64,000 bases of DNA from Campylobacter massiliensis (GTDB taxonomy: Bacteria > Campylobacterota > Campylobacteria > Campylobacterales > Campylobacteraceae): contig NZ_JACLZK010000001.1 in assembly GCF_014253065.1 (NCBI RefSeq), positions 434,001 to 498,000 of the forward strand. Reading direction: 5' to 3'. Shown here piece by piece: positions 18,207 through 27,623 of the stretch (position 1 is its first letter; every line of letters begins with the position of its first letter). Both the position numbers and the translations under genes were made by a program. The notes below the pieces were generated by a model. The model saw only the letters and a list, made by a program, of their open reading frames with translations. It did no database searches and had not been told where the DNA came from.

Positions 18207-19265
18207 TTGCAAAGATACCCCACGAAACAGATAAAAATCCGGGACGTAAAAATAGGCGGAGACGCGCCTATATCGGTGCAGTCGATGACGTTTAGTAAAA
18301 CCAAAGACGTAAAAGGCACGCTAGAGCAGATACAAAGGCTCTATTTTGCGGGCTGCGATATCGTGCGCTGCGCCGTGTTTGACAAAGAGGACACCGCCGC
18401 GCTACGCGAGGTGGTCAAATCTAGCCCGCTACCAGTCGTCGCCGACATTCACTTTAACCACAACTACGCCGTGATAGTTAGCGAGTTTGTCGACGCTATC
18501 CGCATAAATCCGGGCAACATCGGCTCCAAAAAGAACATCAAAGCCGTCGTGGACGCGTGCAAGCAGCGAAATCTGCCTATCCGTATCGGCGTAAACTCGG
18601 GCTCGCTCGAAAAGCAGTTTGAGGACAGATACGGCCGCACGGTCGAAGCGATGGTGCAAAGCGCGCTTTATAACATAAATTTGCTCGAGGATTTTGACTT
18701 TACCGATATCAAAATCTCGCTAAAATCAAGCGATATCGAGCGCACGATGGCCGCATACCGCGCGCTTAGGCCGCTTGTGGCGTATCCGTTTCACCTTGGC
18801 GTGACGGAGGCTGGCACTAGTTTTCACGCGACGATAAAATCAGCGATTGCGCTAGGCGGACTGCTACTGGAGGGCATCGGCGACACGATGCGAGTTAGCA
18901 TCACGGGCGAGCTAGAAGAAGAGATCAAGGTCGCAAAAGCGATCCTCAAAGATAGCGGCCGCCAAAAAGAGGGGCTAAATATCATCTCGTGCCCGACTTG
19001 CGGGCGTTTGCAAGCTGACCTGATGGCCGCGGTAAAGCTCGTCGAGGAGAAAACCAAACACATCAAAGAGCCGCTAAACGTCTCGGTGATGGGCTGCGTC
19101 GTAAACGCGATCGGCGAGGCCAAGGGCGCGGACGTAGCGATAGCGTTTGGCAAAGGAAACGGCATGATAATGCGCAAAGGCGAGGTAGTCGCGAGGCTGC
19201 CCGAGAGCGAGCTAGTCGATAGATTTTTACTAGAAATTGACGACGAGATAAAGTCTCGGGCGTAA
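18207..19265 (+). CDS. ispG: (E)-4-hydroxy-3-methylbut-2-enyl-diphosphate synthase
   Basis: 352 residues, TTG start with AAAGG 6 bases upstream. IspG (GcpE) is the penultimate enzyme of the MEP isoprenoid pathway and carries a 4Fe-4S cluster. The TIM-barrel part starts [17 protein letters not shown] and [12 protein letters not shown]. The C-terminal cluster ligands are visible in [10 protein letters not shown] and [16 protein letters not shown]. The length fits the short bacterial form. It is followed by an AAATTT-dense spacer. Confidence 0.97.
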   Translation: MQRYPTKQIKIRDVKIGGDAPISVQSMTFSKTKDVKGTLEQIQRLYFAGCDIVRCAVFDKEDTAALREVVKSSPLPVVADIHFNHNYAVIVSEFVDAIRINPGNIGSKKNIKAVVDACKQRNLPIRIGVNSGSLEKQFEDRYGRTVEAMVQSALYNINLLEDFDFTDIKISLKSSDIERTMAAYRALRPLVAYPFHLGVTEAGTSFHATIKSAIALGGLLLEGIGDTMRVSITGELEEEIKVAKAILKDSGRQKEGLNIISCPTCGRLQADLMAAVKLVEEKTKHIKEPLNVSVMGCVVNAIGEAKGADVAIAFGKGNGMIMRKGEVVARLPESELVDRFLLEIDDEIKSRA

Positions 19266-19536
19266 ATTTTGGGCGTCAAATTTGACGTTTGGCGGCGAGC
19301 GGCTCGGTCAAATTTGAGCCGATAAATTTGGCCTCTGGCTCGGGTTTAAATTTGATCGTCAAATTTGAACTCTATTTTATCGGCGCGAGCCTGCGAAACT
19401 GCGCCCTTTACGGCGCTAACTCAAATTTGACCGCTCAAAGCTAAAGCAAATTTACGAGCAAGCGTCAAATTTGAATCCAAATTTTATAAAATCCGCCCAA
19501 ATGCAGGCAAATTTAACAAGATAAAAGGACACTAAA
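19266..19536. repeat. AAATTT-dense spacer upstream of dnaB
   Basis: Within 270 bases I count eleven AAATTT hexamers counting the one overlapping the ispG stop, at least five of them in the palindrome TCAAATTTGA. No gene was seen. The last bases hold the dnaB ribosome site (AAAGGA). Confidence 0.7.
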
Positions 19537-20946
19537 ATGGCAAAAGAAAACATCGATATGCACAATCTCTACGACCTAGATATGGAGCGCGCGATCCTCG
19601 CGTCCATCATCTATAGCGCGGATAATCTAAGCGAGATTTTCGATATCCTAAGCCCGTTTGATTTTTACCTGCGCGCTCACGGCGACGTTTACGACGCGAT
19701 GGTAAAGTGCCTAAACGAAAATTTGCCCGTCGAAACGGGGTTTTTAAAAACCAAGCTGGGAAACAAATTTGACGAAAACGTGATGAGCGAGATCATCGGC
19801 ACGAACTCGATCCTAGACGTCAAAAAATACGCCAATGAGATCAAAGAAAAATCAATCAAGCGAAGCCTGGTAAAAATCGCGCACCAGATACCTAGCAAAG
19901 TGAGCGAGGATAAGCCTAGCCGCGATATGGTGGACGAGCTGAGTCAGAGTTTTTATTCGCTAGTGGACGGGCAGAGCGCGGGCGTCGTAAAAGACGCTCC
20001 CGTCATCATCGCAGACGTCATCGCGCACCTAGAAAAGCAAAAACTGCTCGAGGACAAGGATATCGTAGGCATCGACACGGGATTTCGCCAGCTAAACGAG
20101 ATGACGAAGGGCTTTAAACACGGCGATCTCATCATCATCGCGGCGCGCCCGGGTATGGGGAAAACGACGATCTGCCTAAATTTGATGAACCACGTGCTAA
20201 TGCGCGGCGGCGGAGTCGTATTTTTCTCTCTTGAGATGCCCGCCGAGCAAATCATGCTACGTATGCTAAGCGCCAAAACCTCGATCCCGCTACAAAACAT
20301 AATGACGGCCAAAATGGACGACGAGGAGTGGTCGCGCCTAAGCGACGCGTGCGAGGATATGTCTAGTCGCAAGCTTTTCGTCTACGACAGCGGCTACGTA
20401 AACATCCACCAGATCCGCACGCAGATGCGCAAGCTCAAGTCCTCGCACCCAGAGATCACGCTATGCGTCATCGACTATATCGGCCTCATGATGGCGACGT
20501 CAAATTTCTCCGACCGCCACCTGCAGATCGCCGAAATCTCGCGCGGACTAAAGCTGCTAGCACGCGAACTAAACATGCCTATCATCGCGCTTAGTCAGCT
20601 AAACCGCAGCCTGGAGTCCCGCGCAAACAAACGCCCGATGCTAAGCGACCTGCGCGAATCAGGCGCCATCGAGCAGGATGCCGACATGATACTTTTCGTG
20701 TACCGCGACGAGGTTTACCGCGAGCAGGAGGAGAAAGAAGCCGAGAAAAAGGCGCACGCCGAGGGCAAGGAGTACGTGCGTAAATTCGTCCCAAACAAGA
20801 TCGAAGAGGACGCCGAGATCATCGTGGGCAAGAACCGAAACGGCCCGGTCGGCACGGTAGAAGTAATATTTCAGAAGGAATTTACGCGCTTTGTCGATAA
20901 GAGTTTTGGCGCCGCGCACGTGGCGGAGTTTAACCCAAACGCCTAA
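19537..20946 (+). CDS. dnaB: replicative DNA helicase
   Basis: 469 residues. The N-terminal primase-interacting domain begins LYDLDMERAILASIIYS. The RecA-like domain has Walker A ARPGMGKTTICLNL near residue 205, FFSLEMPAEQIMLRML (H1a), CVIDYIGLM (Walker B), LSQLNRSLESR (H3) and LRESGAIEQDADMILF (H4). It unwinds DNA ahead of the replisome. AAAGGACAC precedes the ATG. It is complete and ordinary; comEC follows within 23 bases. Confidence 0.98.
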   Translation: MAKENIDMHNLYDLDMERAILASIIYSADNLSEIFDILSPFDFYLRAHGDVYDAMVKCLNENLPVETGFLKTKLGNKFDENVMSEIIGTNSILDVKKYANEIKEKSIKRSLVKIAHQIPSKVSEDKPSRDMVDELSQSFYSLVDGQSAGVVKDAPVIIADVIAHLEKQKLLEDKDIVGIDTGFRQLNEMTKGFKHGDLIIIAARPGMGKTTICLNLMNHVLMRGGGVVFFSLEMPAEQIMLRMLSAKTSIPLQNIMTAKMDDEEWSRLSDACEDMSSRKLFVYDSGYVNIHQIRTQMRKLKSSHPEITLCVIDYIGLMMATSNFSDRHLQIAEISRGLKLLARELNMPIIALSQLNRSLESRANKRPMLSDLRESGAIEQDADMILFVYRDEVYREQEEKEAEKKAHAEGKEYVRKFVPNKIEEDAEIIVGKNRNGPVGTVEVIFQKEFTRFVDKSFGAAHVAEFNPNA

Positions 20947-20969
20947 AATGCGCCCTTTAAGCTCAAATT

Positions 20970-22244
20970 TTGCAAAAGCCGCAACGTAAATCTATCTTTG
21001 AAAACGCGCGCGAGGTTTATATATTTTGCCTTGCGTGCGCACTCGTTTTTGCGCTAAATTTGGGTTTTAGCTACTATAAATTTCGCGAATTTAAATCCCA
21101 AAGCGGCGTTATCCTGCAAGCTAAAATTTTACAAAACTACGAAAAAACGAACGAAAAAGGTAAAATTTACCGCGTTTTAAAGCTTAAAACTCAGGATTTT
21201 AGCTTTTACACGACGACGCTATCAGACTTTGGCGCGGGAGCGAACGAGCAAATTCTAATCGGCGCCGAAAATAAAAACGTCAAATTTAAAGAGTACCTAA
21301 GCGGCTCGTTTTTTATGCCTAGCTACGGCGTAGTCGAGCTTAGGTACGCCGCGAGCGAGGAACGAATTTACGATAAAATTTTTGAGTTTATCGCTGCGCA
21401 GCACGAAAACGAGAAAATGGCCGAGCTTTTTACCGCGCTGTTTCTGGCTGCGCCCGTGGGCAAGGAGCTTAGGCAAGACGTAAATTTCTACGGCGTTGCG
21501 CACCTCATCGCGATTTCCGGTTATCATTTGGGATTGATTTTTGGGGCGTTATATTTTATTTTGCGCCCGATTTACCGCTATTTTCAGGCGCGATACTTTC
21601 CGTATCGAAACGCCAAATTTGACCTCTCGGCTGTGATCTTTGCGGTTTTGTTTTGCTATCTTGCGCTGATTGGCTTCGTGCCGTCATTTTTGCGGGCGTT
21701 TTTGATGAGTTTGCTGGCGCTGTTTTTACTCGCTAGAAACGTGCGCGTCGTTAGCTTTGAGCTTCTTTTTACGGTGATTTGCGCCGCCGTGGCGCTGATG
21801 CCGAGCCTGCTTTTTAGCGTCGGATTTTACTTCTCAAGCATGGGCGTGTTTTATATTTATCTGTATTTGCGGCACTTCGGCGAGCGATTTTCAAATTTAA
21901 GCAACGCTATCTTGCTAAATTTTTGGGTATTTTCGGCGATGATTTTGCCCGTGGTTTATTTTTTCCCGCTCGTTAGCGCCCAGCAGCTAGCCGTCTTGCC
22001 GCTCACGCCGCTTTTTAGCTTGTTTTATCCTATTAGCGCGCTTTTGCATGCTTTTGGCGCTGGCGGCGCGCTTGATGAGTACCTGCTAGAATTTCTCTCG
22101 TGGCGCGCAAAGGGGGTAAATTTGAGCGTGCCGTTTTGGCTGTTTTTGTTCTATAACGCGCTTAGCTTAGCAAGCGTCAAAAGCAAAATTTTAGCCGCCG
22201 TTATCGTGCCGCTAAATTTACTCTGCTTTGCTGCGCTTTTTTAA
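20970..22244 (+). CDS. comEC: ComEC/Rec2 family DNA-uptake channel protein
   Basis: 424 residues, TTG start with no clear ribosome site, so the exact start is uncertain. The competence domain motif GVAHLIAISGYHLGLIFGAL is near residue 175, followed by a run of hydrophobic segments (AVIFAVLFCYLALIGFVPSF, LLFTVICAAVALMPSLLFSV and others). It should carry single-stranded DNA across the inner membrane during natural transformation. The C-terminal metallo-beta-lactamase-like nuclease domain of longer ComEC proteins is absent, as in other Campylobacter. Its end overlaps the end of the convergent YihY gene by 4 bases. Confidence 0.9.
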   Translation: MQKPQRKSIFENAREVYIFCLACALVFALNLGFSYYKFREFKSQSGVILQAKILQNYEKTNEKGKIYRVLKLKTQDFSFYTTTLSDFGAGANEQILIGAENKNVKFKEYLSGSFFMPSYGVVELRYAASEERIYDKIFEFIAAQHENEKMAELFTALFLAAPVGKELRQDVNFYGVAHLIAISGYHLGLIFGALYFILRPIYRYFQARYFPYRNAKFDLSAVIFAVLFCYLALIGFVPSFLRAFLMSLLALFLLARNVRVVSFELLFTVICAAVALMPSLLFSVGFYFSSMGVFYIYLYLRHFGERFSNLSNAILLNFWVFSAMILPVVYFFPLVSAQQLAVLPLTPLFSLFYPISALLHAFGAGGALDEYLLEFLSWRAKGVNLSVPFWLFLFYNALSLASVKSKILAAVIVPLNLLCFAALF

Positions 22245-23071
22245 GCTTCTTTGTCGCTCTCACCCGCTTTTTCCAGATACGCGCACAGCTTCACGCCGTA
22301 AAGAAATATGATCCATGACACGTAAATCCACACGAAAAAGAGCAGCACCACCGAAAACGAACCGTAGATGCTGAGGTAGGTTTTGTTATTTGCGGCGTAA
22401 AAGACGAAGATATTTTTGCCCAGATACCAGATGAGTGAGGCGACAAATGAGCTAAAAAGCACGTTTTTTAGGGCTATTTGGCGGTTTATCGAGATGAGAT
22501 ACGTCACGCAAAATATCGCCCAAATGATGAGGTACGGAAAGATACTTATGAAATTTATCCACTTCGTGTAGGTGCTGGAGTTTAGCATATCTTGAAATAA
22601 ATTTGAGAGATAAAAGCTAAGCCCAAGCCCTAAGGGAGCCAGCGTAATGAGCGTCCAATACGCGCTTAGCGAGTTCCAAAATTTGCGGCTGCTCGTGTGC
22701 ATGATGCGGTTGATGACGTATTCGTAATCGGCAAAAAACATGATCGAAGTAAAGATGATGGCGCCAAGGCCGAGGATGCCAAGGCTTGAGCTGTTTTGCA
22801 AAAATGTTTCGATGTAGTTTGAGATCGCGTCTTGGTTTGACGGCAGTAGCTGGGCGAATATAAATTCCTTGATCTTAGCGTAATAGACGCTAAAGCTTGG
22901 CATCTGCGTAAAGAGCGAGAGCGAGATGAGCAGCACGGGGATGATGGATAGCATCGTGTGAAAGCTCAGGCTAGATGCGTAGTGCAGTAGCTGCTTGTCC
23001 TTGATCTTTAGCATCGCCGTGAGCCAAATTTTAAGCGTTTGTTTTATCTTTTCAAATTTTTGCGGGTTCAT
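22241..23071 (-). CDS. YihY/BrkB family inner-membrane protein
   Basis: 276 residues with about six hydrophobic segments. The start region LHYASSLSFHTMLSIIPVLLI and the later VLLFFVWIYVSWIIFLYGVKL are the family's marks. Older names (ribonuclease BN, BrkB) are misleading; function is not established. A ribosome site (GGATCC then AAAATG) is weak. It is the third gene of a minus-strand run after glcD and the disrupted gene, with 9 bases to the latter. Confidence 0.9.
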   Translation of the reverse strand: MNPQKFEKIKQTLKIWLTAMLKIKDKQLLHYASSLSFHTMLSIIPVLLISLSLFTQMPSFSVYYAKIKEFIFAQLLPSNQDAISNYIETFLQNSSSLGILGLGAIIFTSIMFFADYEYVINRIMHTSSRKFWNSLSAYWTLITLAPLGLGLSFYLSNLFQDMLNSSTYTKWINFISIFPYLIIWAIFCVTYLISINRQIALKNVLFSSFVASLIWYLGKNIFVFYAANNKTYLSIYGSFSVVLLFFVWIYVSWIIFLYGVKLCAYLEKAGESDKEA

Positions 23072-23080
23072 TTTGGATCC

Positions 23081-23662
23081 TTAAATGTAACTGCTTATGG
23101 GTTTAAGGTTTTTAAATTTGACGTTTTTTTGTATCATTTTTTCTAAATCATCCATGTCTTTTCTCGCATACAATAGCCCAAATCCAAATTTGGTATCGCC
23201 GCTCTCGCTTTTTATTTTGAATACTTTTTCATTGTTCCTGAAGGCAACTCCGACATCATAAATCATTTCGTCAAATTTAACTTCATAGGCGCGTTTAAAG
23301 CCTAAAAATCTTATCTCTTTTGAGATGCCGTCTTGCTTAACTCTTATACCTTTTTGCATCAGGGTATAAAAAGCGAAAGCCAAAAAGCAAACAGGCATCA
23401 TATCGTAAAGAAATAGCAGCAGATTATAGTCGGCGAATAAATTTTCATCTGCTGCTCGGCCTAATAGCGCCATTGTGCCGCAACATTAGAACATTAAAAA
23501 GTACATTATCTTTAAAAACGGATCGGGGCGTATAAGTAAGTCTCCGCAACCGACATGCTGAAAAGATATTTTGTCATTTTTCCTAAAAAGCAGTACAACC
23601 ATAAAAATAATCACCAAGGCGTCAAGGACTATTTTTAAAAAATCAGCTACGCCTTGCGCCAA
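23081..23662 (-). pseudogene. membrane protein with C-terminal PH-like part, interrupted by TAA
   Basis: A 58-codon frame starting at TTG 23662, just after the glcD stop, encodes a hydrophobic helix (FLKIVLDALVIIFMVVLLF) and ends at TAA 23488-23486. The same frame continues unshifted through CCGT into a 130-residue ORF (ATG 23473) with a membrane helix (MMPVCFLAFAFYTLMQKGI) and a basic beta-rich tail. One change (TTA to TAA) would give a single 193-residue protein. The alternative is two separate small genes; the lack of a ribosome site before ATG 23473 argues against that. Family not recognised. Confidence 0.6.
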
Positions 23663-23664
23663 AT

Positions 23665-25050
23665 TTACAACCCCATTTTAAACGGGTTTAGGATATTGTT
23701 CGGGTCAAACGCCTTTTTGATATTTCTAAAAAGCTCCATTTCAGCAGGCGTAAAGGCAAGCGGCATAAACTCGGCCTTGCTGATGCCGATGCCGTGCTCG
23801 CCGCTAAGCGTGCCGCCAAGCTCCACTGCGATCTTAAAAATTTCCTCGATCGCCTTGTGTCCGCTCTCTACCTGTGACGGGTCGGCTTTGTCCACGACCA
23901 TGACGTTGGTGTGTACGTTGCCATCCCCAGTGTGGCCGAAGCACGGCACCTGCACGCCGTATTTTTCAGCGACGCCGCCGATACGCTCTAGCAGCTCGGG
24001 TAGCTTTGAGCGCGGCACCGTGATGTCCTCGTTTAGCTTTAAATTTCCGTAGATATTTATCGCTTGCGAGCAGTTGCGGCGGGCAAACCAGATGTCGTTT
24101 CGCTCGCTCTCATCCTTAGCGCGTCTAAATTCGCTAGCGCCGTTTTCTCTAAACACTCGCTCTATCGTGGCGAGATCCTGCTCTAGGCCGTCTAAAACGT
24201 CGCCATCCACGTCGGTGATGAGCAAAGCGCCCGCATCTTGCGGTAGGCCTTTGTTAAATTTAGTCTCGACCGCGCGTATGCAAAGCGCGTCCAAAAACTC
24301 CATCGCTACCGGCGTCACGCCTGCAGCCATCGTCTTATAAACGGCGTTCATCGCGGCGTTTACGCTAGGGAAAATTCCCATCGCAGTTTTTCTAAATTTA
24401 GGCTTTGCGATGAGTTTTAGCGTGATCTCGGTTATTACTGCTAGCGTGCCCTCGCTAGCGATTAAAATGCCTGAGATGTTGTATCCGGCGACGTCTTTTA
24501 TCGTGCGTTTGCCCGCGCGGATCACTTCACCGCTAGGTAGCACGGCTCGTAGCGCCATGACGTAGTCTTTGGTGATGCCGTATTTTGCCGCGCGCATGCC
24601 GCCCGCGTTTTCGCTGACGTTACCGCCTAGCGTCGAGTACTCCTGGCTGGCGGGATCGGGCGGGTAGAAAAGCCCTAGCTTCTCGGCTTCGCGCTGCAAA
24701 TTTATATTTATACAGCCCGGTTGCACGACGGCAACCATGTTTTGCATGTCGATCTCTAGGATTTTGTTCATGTGCTTTTCAAAGGCAAGCACCACGCCGC
24801 CCTCGTGCGCTAGCGCACCTCCCGTAAAGCCGCTACCCGCACCTCTAGGCACGATTATGATTTTATTTTCGTTACAGTACTTTAAAATCTCGCTAACGTC
24901 GCGCTCGTCCCTAGGGAAAAGCACTCCGTCGGGCAAATGTCGCTTTCTGGTCGCGTCGTAGCAGTAGGCGATCCTGTGCGCGTCGTCGAAGTAGGCGTTG
25001 TCCGCGCCTAGTAAATTTACAAAAAATTTAGCGTGTTTTTCGTGCATCAT
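23665..25050 (-). CDS. glcD: FAD-linked oxidase, glycolate / D-lactate dehydrogenase subunit GlcD-type
   Basis: 461 residues. The FAD-binding PCMH domain (residues ~35-215) shows VPRGAGSGFTGGAL, CININLQREAEKLGLFYPPD and SENAGGMRAAKYG. The FAD-oxidase C domain shows HTGDGNVHTNVMV and SGEHGIGISKAEFMP. These enzymes oxidise 2-hydroxy acids and pass electrons to the chain; the substrate is not readable. The start overlaps the stop of the upstream gene (ATGA), a sign of translational coupling. Confidence 0.92.
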   Translation of the reverse strand: MMHEKHAKFFVNLLGADNAYFDDAHRIAYCYDATRKRHLPDGVLFPRDERDVSEILKYCNENKIIIVPRGAGSGFTGGALAHEGGVVLAFEKHMNKILEIDMQNMVAVVQPGCININLQREAEKLGLFYPPDPASQEYSTLGGNVSENAGGMRAAKYGITKDYVMALRAVLPSGEVIRAGKRTIKDVAGYNISGILIASEGTLAVITEITLKLIAKPKFRKTAMGIFPSVNAAMNAVYKTMAAGVTPVAMEFLDALCIRAVETKFNKGLPQDAGALLITDVDGDVLDGLEQDLATIERVFRENGASEFRRAKDESERNDIWFARRNCSQAINIYGNLKLNEDITVPRSKLPELLERIGGVAEKYGVQVPCFGHTGDGNVHTNVMVVDKADPSQVESGHKAIEEIFKIAVELGGTLSGEHGIGISKAEFMPLAFTPAEMELFRNIKKAFDPNNILNPFKMGL

Positions 25051-25763
25051 TTTTCTTTCAAAAGAGCTTTGTAGTGGCGGTCAAAGTCGCTGATCTGCTC
25101 CGAGCCCCATTTCCAAAATACCGTATCGATGTCCTTGACGCGAGTGTAGAAAGGCAGCTGGTAGTATTTGACCGCGCCGCTTTGGAAGCGTTTTAGCGGC
25201 TCGAAACTCTGGCAGTCGGCAAAAAGCGCTTCGTTGTTCATGGCGATAAATATTAGCCCCGCGGCGCTTTGAGAGCACATTTTGCGAAAATCGTCGCGGC
25301 TAGGGTTTGGCTTATACTCGTAACTTAGGTACGAGCCCACGATATCGGGGTGGATAAAGGTGATATCTTTAAAAGCGTTCGTTACTTCGGCGTAAATTTC
25401 TTTGTTCGGTACGATGATGAGCGAGCGGTTGTAGAGGTAGTTTAGGATGATCTCGTCGCCGCTTTTAGGCAAAATTCCCGGTATAGGTAGGGCTTTTTGC
25501 GCTAGCGTGTCAAATACCTCGAATCGCACCTTTGCAAAGCCGCCGCTCTTTTGCGTAACGACGGCGCGAGCGATGATCGAGCTTTGAGAGCCTTCAAATT
25601 TATGCATCACGACGCCACTACTGCCTACGACGATGTCCGAGCCGTCTATGATCGTGCCTACGCCCTCATTCACGCTTATTAGCGGGGTTTTGTACTCTCT
25701 CATCGAGAATTCCGCCGCAAAACCGAGGCAAGCCGCCGCTAAAAATAAAAGAAATTTTTTCAA
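25047..25763 (-). CDS. PgbA-like exported protein (plasminogen-binding family)
   Basis: 238 residues with a clear signal peptide (MKKFLLFLAAACLGFAAEF). The rest (SVNEGVGTIIDGSDIVVGSSGVV..., YNRSLIIVPNKEIYAEVT, ITFIHPDIVGSYLSY) matches from memory the family named after H. pylori plasminogen-binding protein, whose real role in Campylobacter is not settled. It precedes glcD with an overlapping start and is divergent from the M23 peptidase gene, the same order as in C. jejuni. AGGAG lies 8 bases before the ATG. Confidence 0.75.
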   Translation of the reverse strand: MKKFLLFLAAACLGFAAEFSMREYKTPLISVNEGVGTIIDGSDIVVGSSGVVMHKFEGSQSSIIARAVVTQKSGGFAKVRFEVFDTLAQKALPIPGILPKSGDEIILNYLYNRSLIIVPNKEIYAEVTNAFKDITFIHPDIVGSYLSYEYKPNPSRDDFRKMCSQSAAGLIFIAMNNEALFADCQSFEPLKRFQSGAVKYYQLPFYTRVKDIDTVFWKWGSEQISDFDRHYKALLKEK

Positions 25764-25877
25764 AATTTATCTCCTGAAAGTTTGAAATTTTAGCGCTCAT
25801 TATATCTGAAACTGGCTTAGTTTTGCAAAATGTAAGTAATTTTCGAGTAAAATACGGCTTTTAAATCAAGGGATTTT

Positions 25878-27623
25878 ATGAAGAAATTTTCATTAGCTTT
25901 ACTGCTGGCGGTAAATTTATTCGCTGCCGCGCCTATACAATCTACCGTCCAGGAGCTCAGCTGGCCCAAGGGCGATAGCTTTTTGACGTTTTTAGAAAAG
26001 AACTCCATCCCGCTAAAGCTTTATTATGATTTGGACTCGGAGGACAAAGAGTTCCTAGACGAGATTAAGGAAGGCATCTCGTATCAAATTTCAAAAGACG
26101 AAAAAGGCGGGATATCTCAGGTGCTGATCCCCGTAAACGAAGAGCTTCAAGCGCAAATTTACAAAGACGACGATGGCGGGTTTAAATTTCAGCTCTCCCC
26201 GATCTCGTATCAGACCTACGACCGCGTGCTTAGTATGCCCGTTAGCGCAAACCCGTCGCAAGACATCATAGAAACTACCGGCAGCGTAGCGCTGGCGCAT
26301 GGGTTTTATCTAGCGATGAAAGGCGAGGTCGGCGACGGCGAGTTTAAAAGGCTGAAAAAGGGCGACAGGCTCGCGATGAGCTACAAGCAAAAGATTAGGC
26401 TTGGTCGTACTTTCGGTATGCCTGAAATCGACTGGGCGGCGATAGAGATCAGGGACAAAAGATACACTGTTTATAGACACCAAAACAAATACTACGACAA
26501 AAGCGGCAAGAAAAGCGATAAATTTTTGCTCACTAGACCTATCTCAAACGCCCGTATCACGTCGCCGTTTACGCCCAAGCGCTTTCATCCGATACTAAAG
26601 CGCTATAAGGCGCACTTGGGCGTTGACTACGGCGCTCCTAAAGGAACTCCGATAAAGGCTGCGGGCGAGGGAACGGTCAAATTCGTCGGTACCAAAAGCG
26701 GCTACGGCAAGGTCGTGATCCTAAAGCATGCCGGCGCCTACGAGACGCTGTATGCGCACACGAACGGCTTTGCTAAAGGTATAAAAACCGGCGTCAAGGT
26801 CAAGCAAGGCCAGCTCATCGCCTATGTGGGAAATACGGGCATGAGTACGGGTTCGCACCTGCATTTTGGCGTCTATAAAAATGGCACCGCGGTAAATCCT
26901 GAAACCGAGATAAAGGTGGCTAAAAGCGTATTTTTCTCAAAAGAAGAAAGAGAGTTTAAAAACCGCGTAGAGCGGCTAGAACCCGAGATAAAAAAGGCTC
27001 TTGGCAAGGATATAATCCCTGAAAAAGAGTATAGATTTGACGCGGCGATGGACTGGGAACACCCGATCGCAGAACCGAAAAGCGACGTAAATTTAACCCT
27101 GCAGAGCGATGATTTAAATTTAACGGCGCAGCCAAATGCCGCGGACGTAAATTTAACTAGCGAGCCTGTAAGCGGCAACAACGATGCAAATTTGACGGAC
27201 TCAAATTTCACTACACCCGAGTCAAATTTGACCGCGCAGCCTAAAGCCGAAAATAACTCCTCTGGAGCAAAAACGGACGCGAACGAAACGGCAAATTTAG
27301 CCGCGGCAAAATCTGCGAAACCAGAGTCAAATTTGACCTCCGCAAAAGCCGCAAGCAAGGCGACAAGCAAAGCCGAGCCAAAAAAATCAAGCAAAGAGGC
27401 GAAAAAATCCGAGTCAAATTCGTCCGCTAAAAATAACAAAGACAAACCAAAGCAGACGGACAAGAAAAAGGACAAACCAAGCCAAGAAGCAAAAAGCGAG
27501 TCCAAAAAGAAAAAGGACGTAAACGCCAGCAAAGATAAATCTAAAAAACAAAAAGAGACCGCCGATAAAAAGGCTAAATCAAAAGATAAAACCGCCGAGT
27601 CAAGCGACAAAAAGAGTAAATGA
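25878..27623 (+). CDS. M23 peptidoglycan endopeptidase (Csd3/Pgp3-like) with a long sequon-rich tail
   Basis: 581 residues. Signal peptide MKKFSLALLLAVNLFAAAP; an N-terminal Csd3-type domain (~20-200); M23 catalytic domain ~225-345 with zinc ligands in HLGVDYGAPKGT and GSHLHFGVY. Such enzymes trim peptidoglycan and set helical cell shape in Campylobacter and Helicobacter. The odd part is residues ~400-581, a Lys/Ser/Asn-rich tail holding eleven D/E-x-N-x-S/T sequons for the PglB oligosaccharyltransferase between residues 403 and 551 (DVNLT twice, DLNLT, DANLT, DSNFT, ESNLT twice, ENNSS, DANET, ESNSS, DVNAS). The last ~60 residues are almost all Lys, Ser, Asp and Glu. It overlaps mgtE by 4 bases. 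Confidence 0.92.
   Translation: MKKFSLALLLAVNLFAAAPIQSTVQELSWPKGDSFLTFLEKNSIPLKLYYDLDSEDKEFLDEIKEGISYQISKDEKGGISQVLIPVNEELQAQIYKDDDGGFKFQLSPISYQTYDRVLSMPVSANPSQDIIETTGSVALAHGFYLAMKGEVGDGEFKRLKKGDRLAMSYKQKIRLGRTFGMPEIDWAAIEIRDKRYTVYRHQNKYYDKSGKKSDKFLLTRPISNARITSPFTPKRFHPILKRYKAHLGVDYGAPKGTPIKAAGEGTVKFVGTKSGYGKVVILKHAGAYETLYAHTNGFAKGIKTGVKVKQGQLIAYVGNTGMSTGSHLHFGVYKNGTAVNPETEIKVAKSVFFSKEEREFKNRVERLEPEIKKALGKDIIPEKEYRFDAAMDWEHPIAEPKSDVNLTLQSDDLNLTAQPNAADVNLTSEPVSGNNDANLTDSNFTTPESNLTAQPKAENNSSGAKTDANETANLAAAKSAKPESNLTSAKAASKATSKAEPKKSSKEAKKSESNSSAKNNKDKPKQTDKKKDKPSQEAKSESKKKKDVNASKDKSKKQKETADKKAKSKDKTAESSDKKSK

Noticed and set aside
22241-22244. Four-base overlap of comEC and the YihY gene ends
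   Set aside because: A convergent overlap of this size is ordinary in compact genomes.
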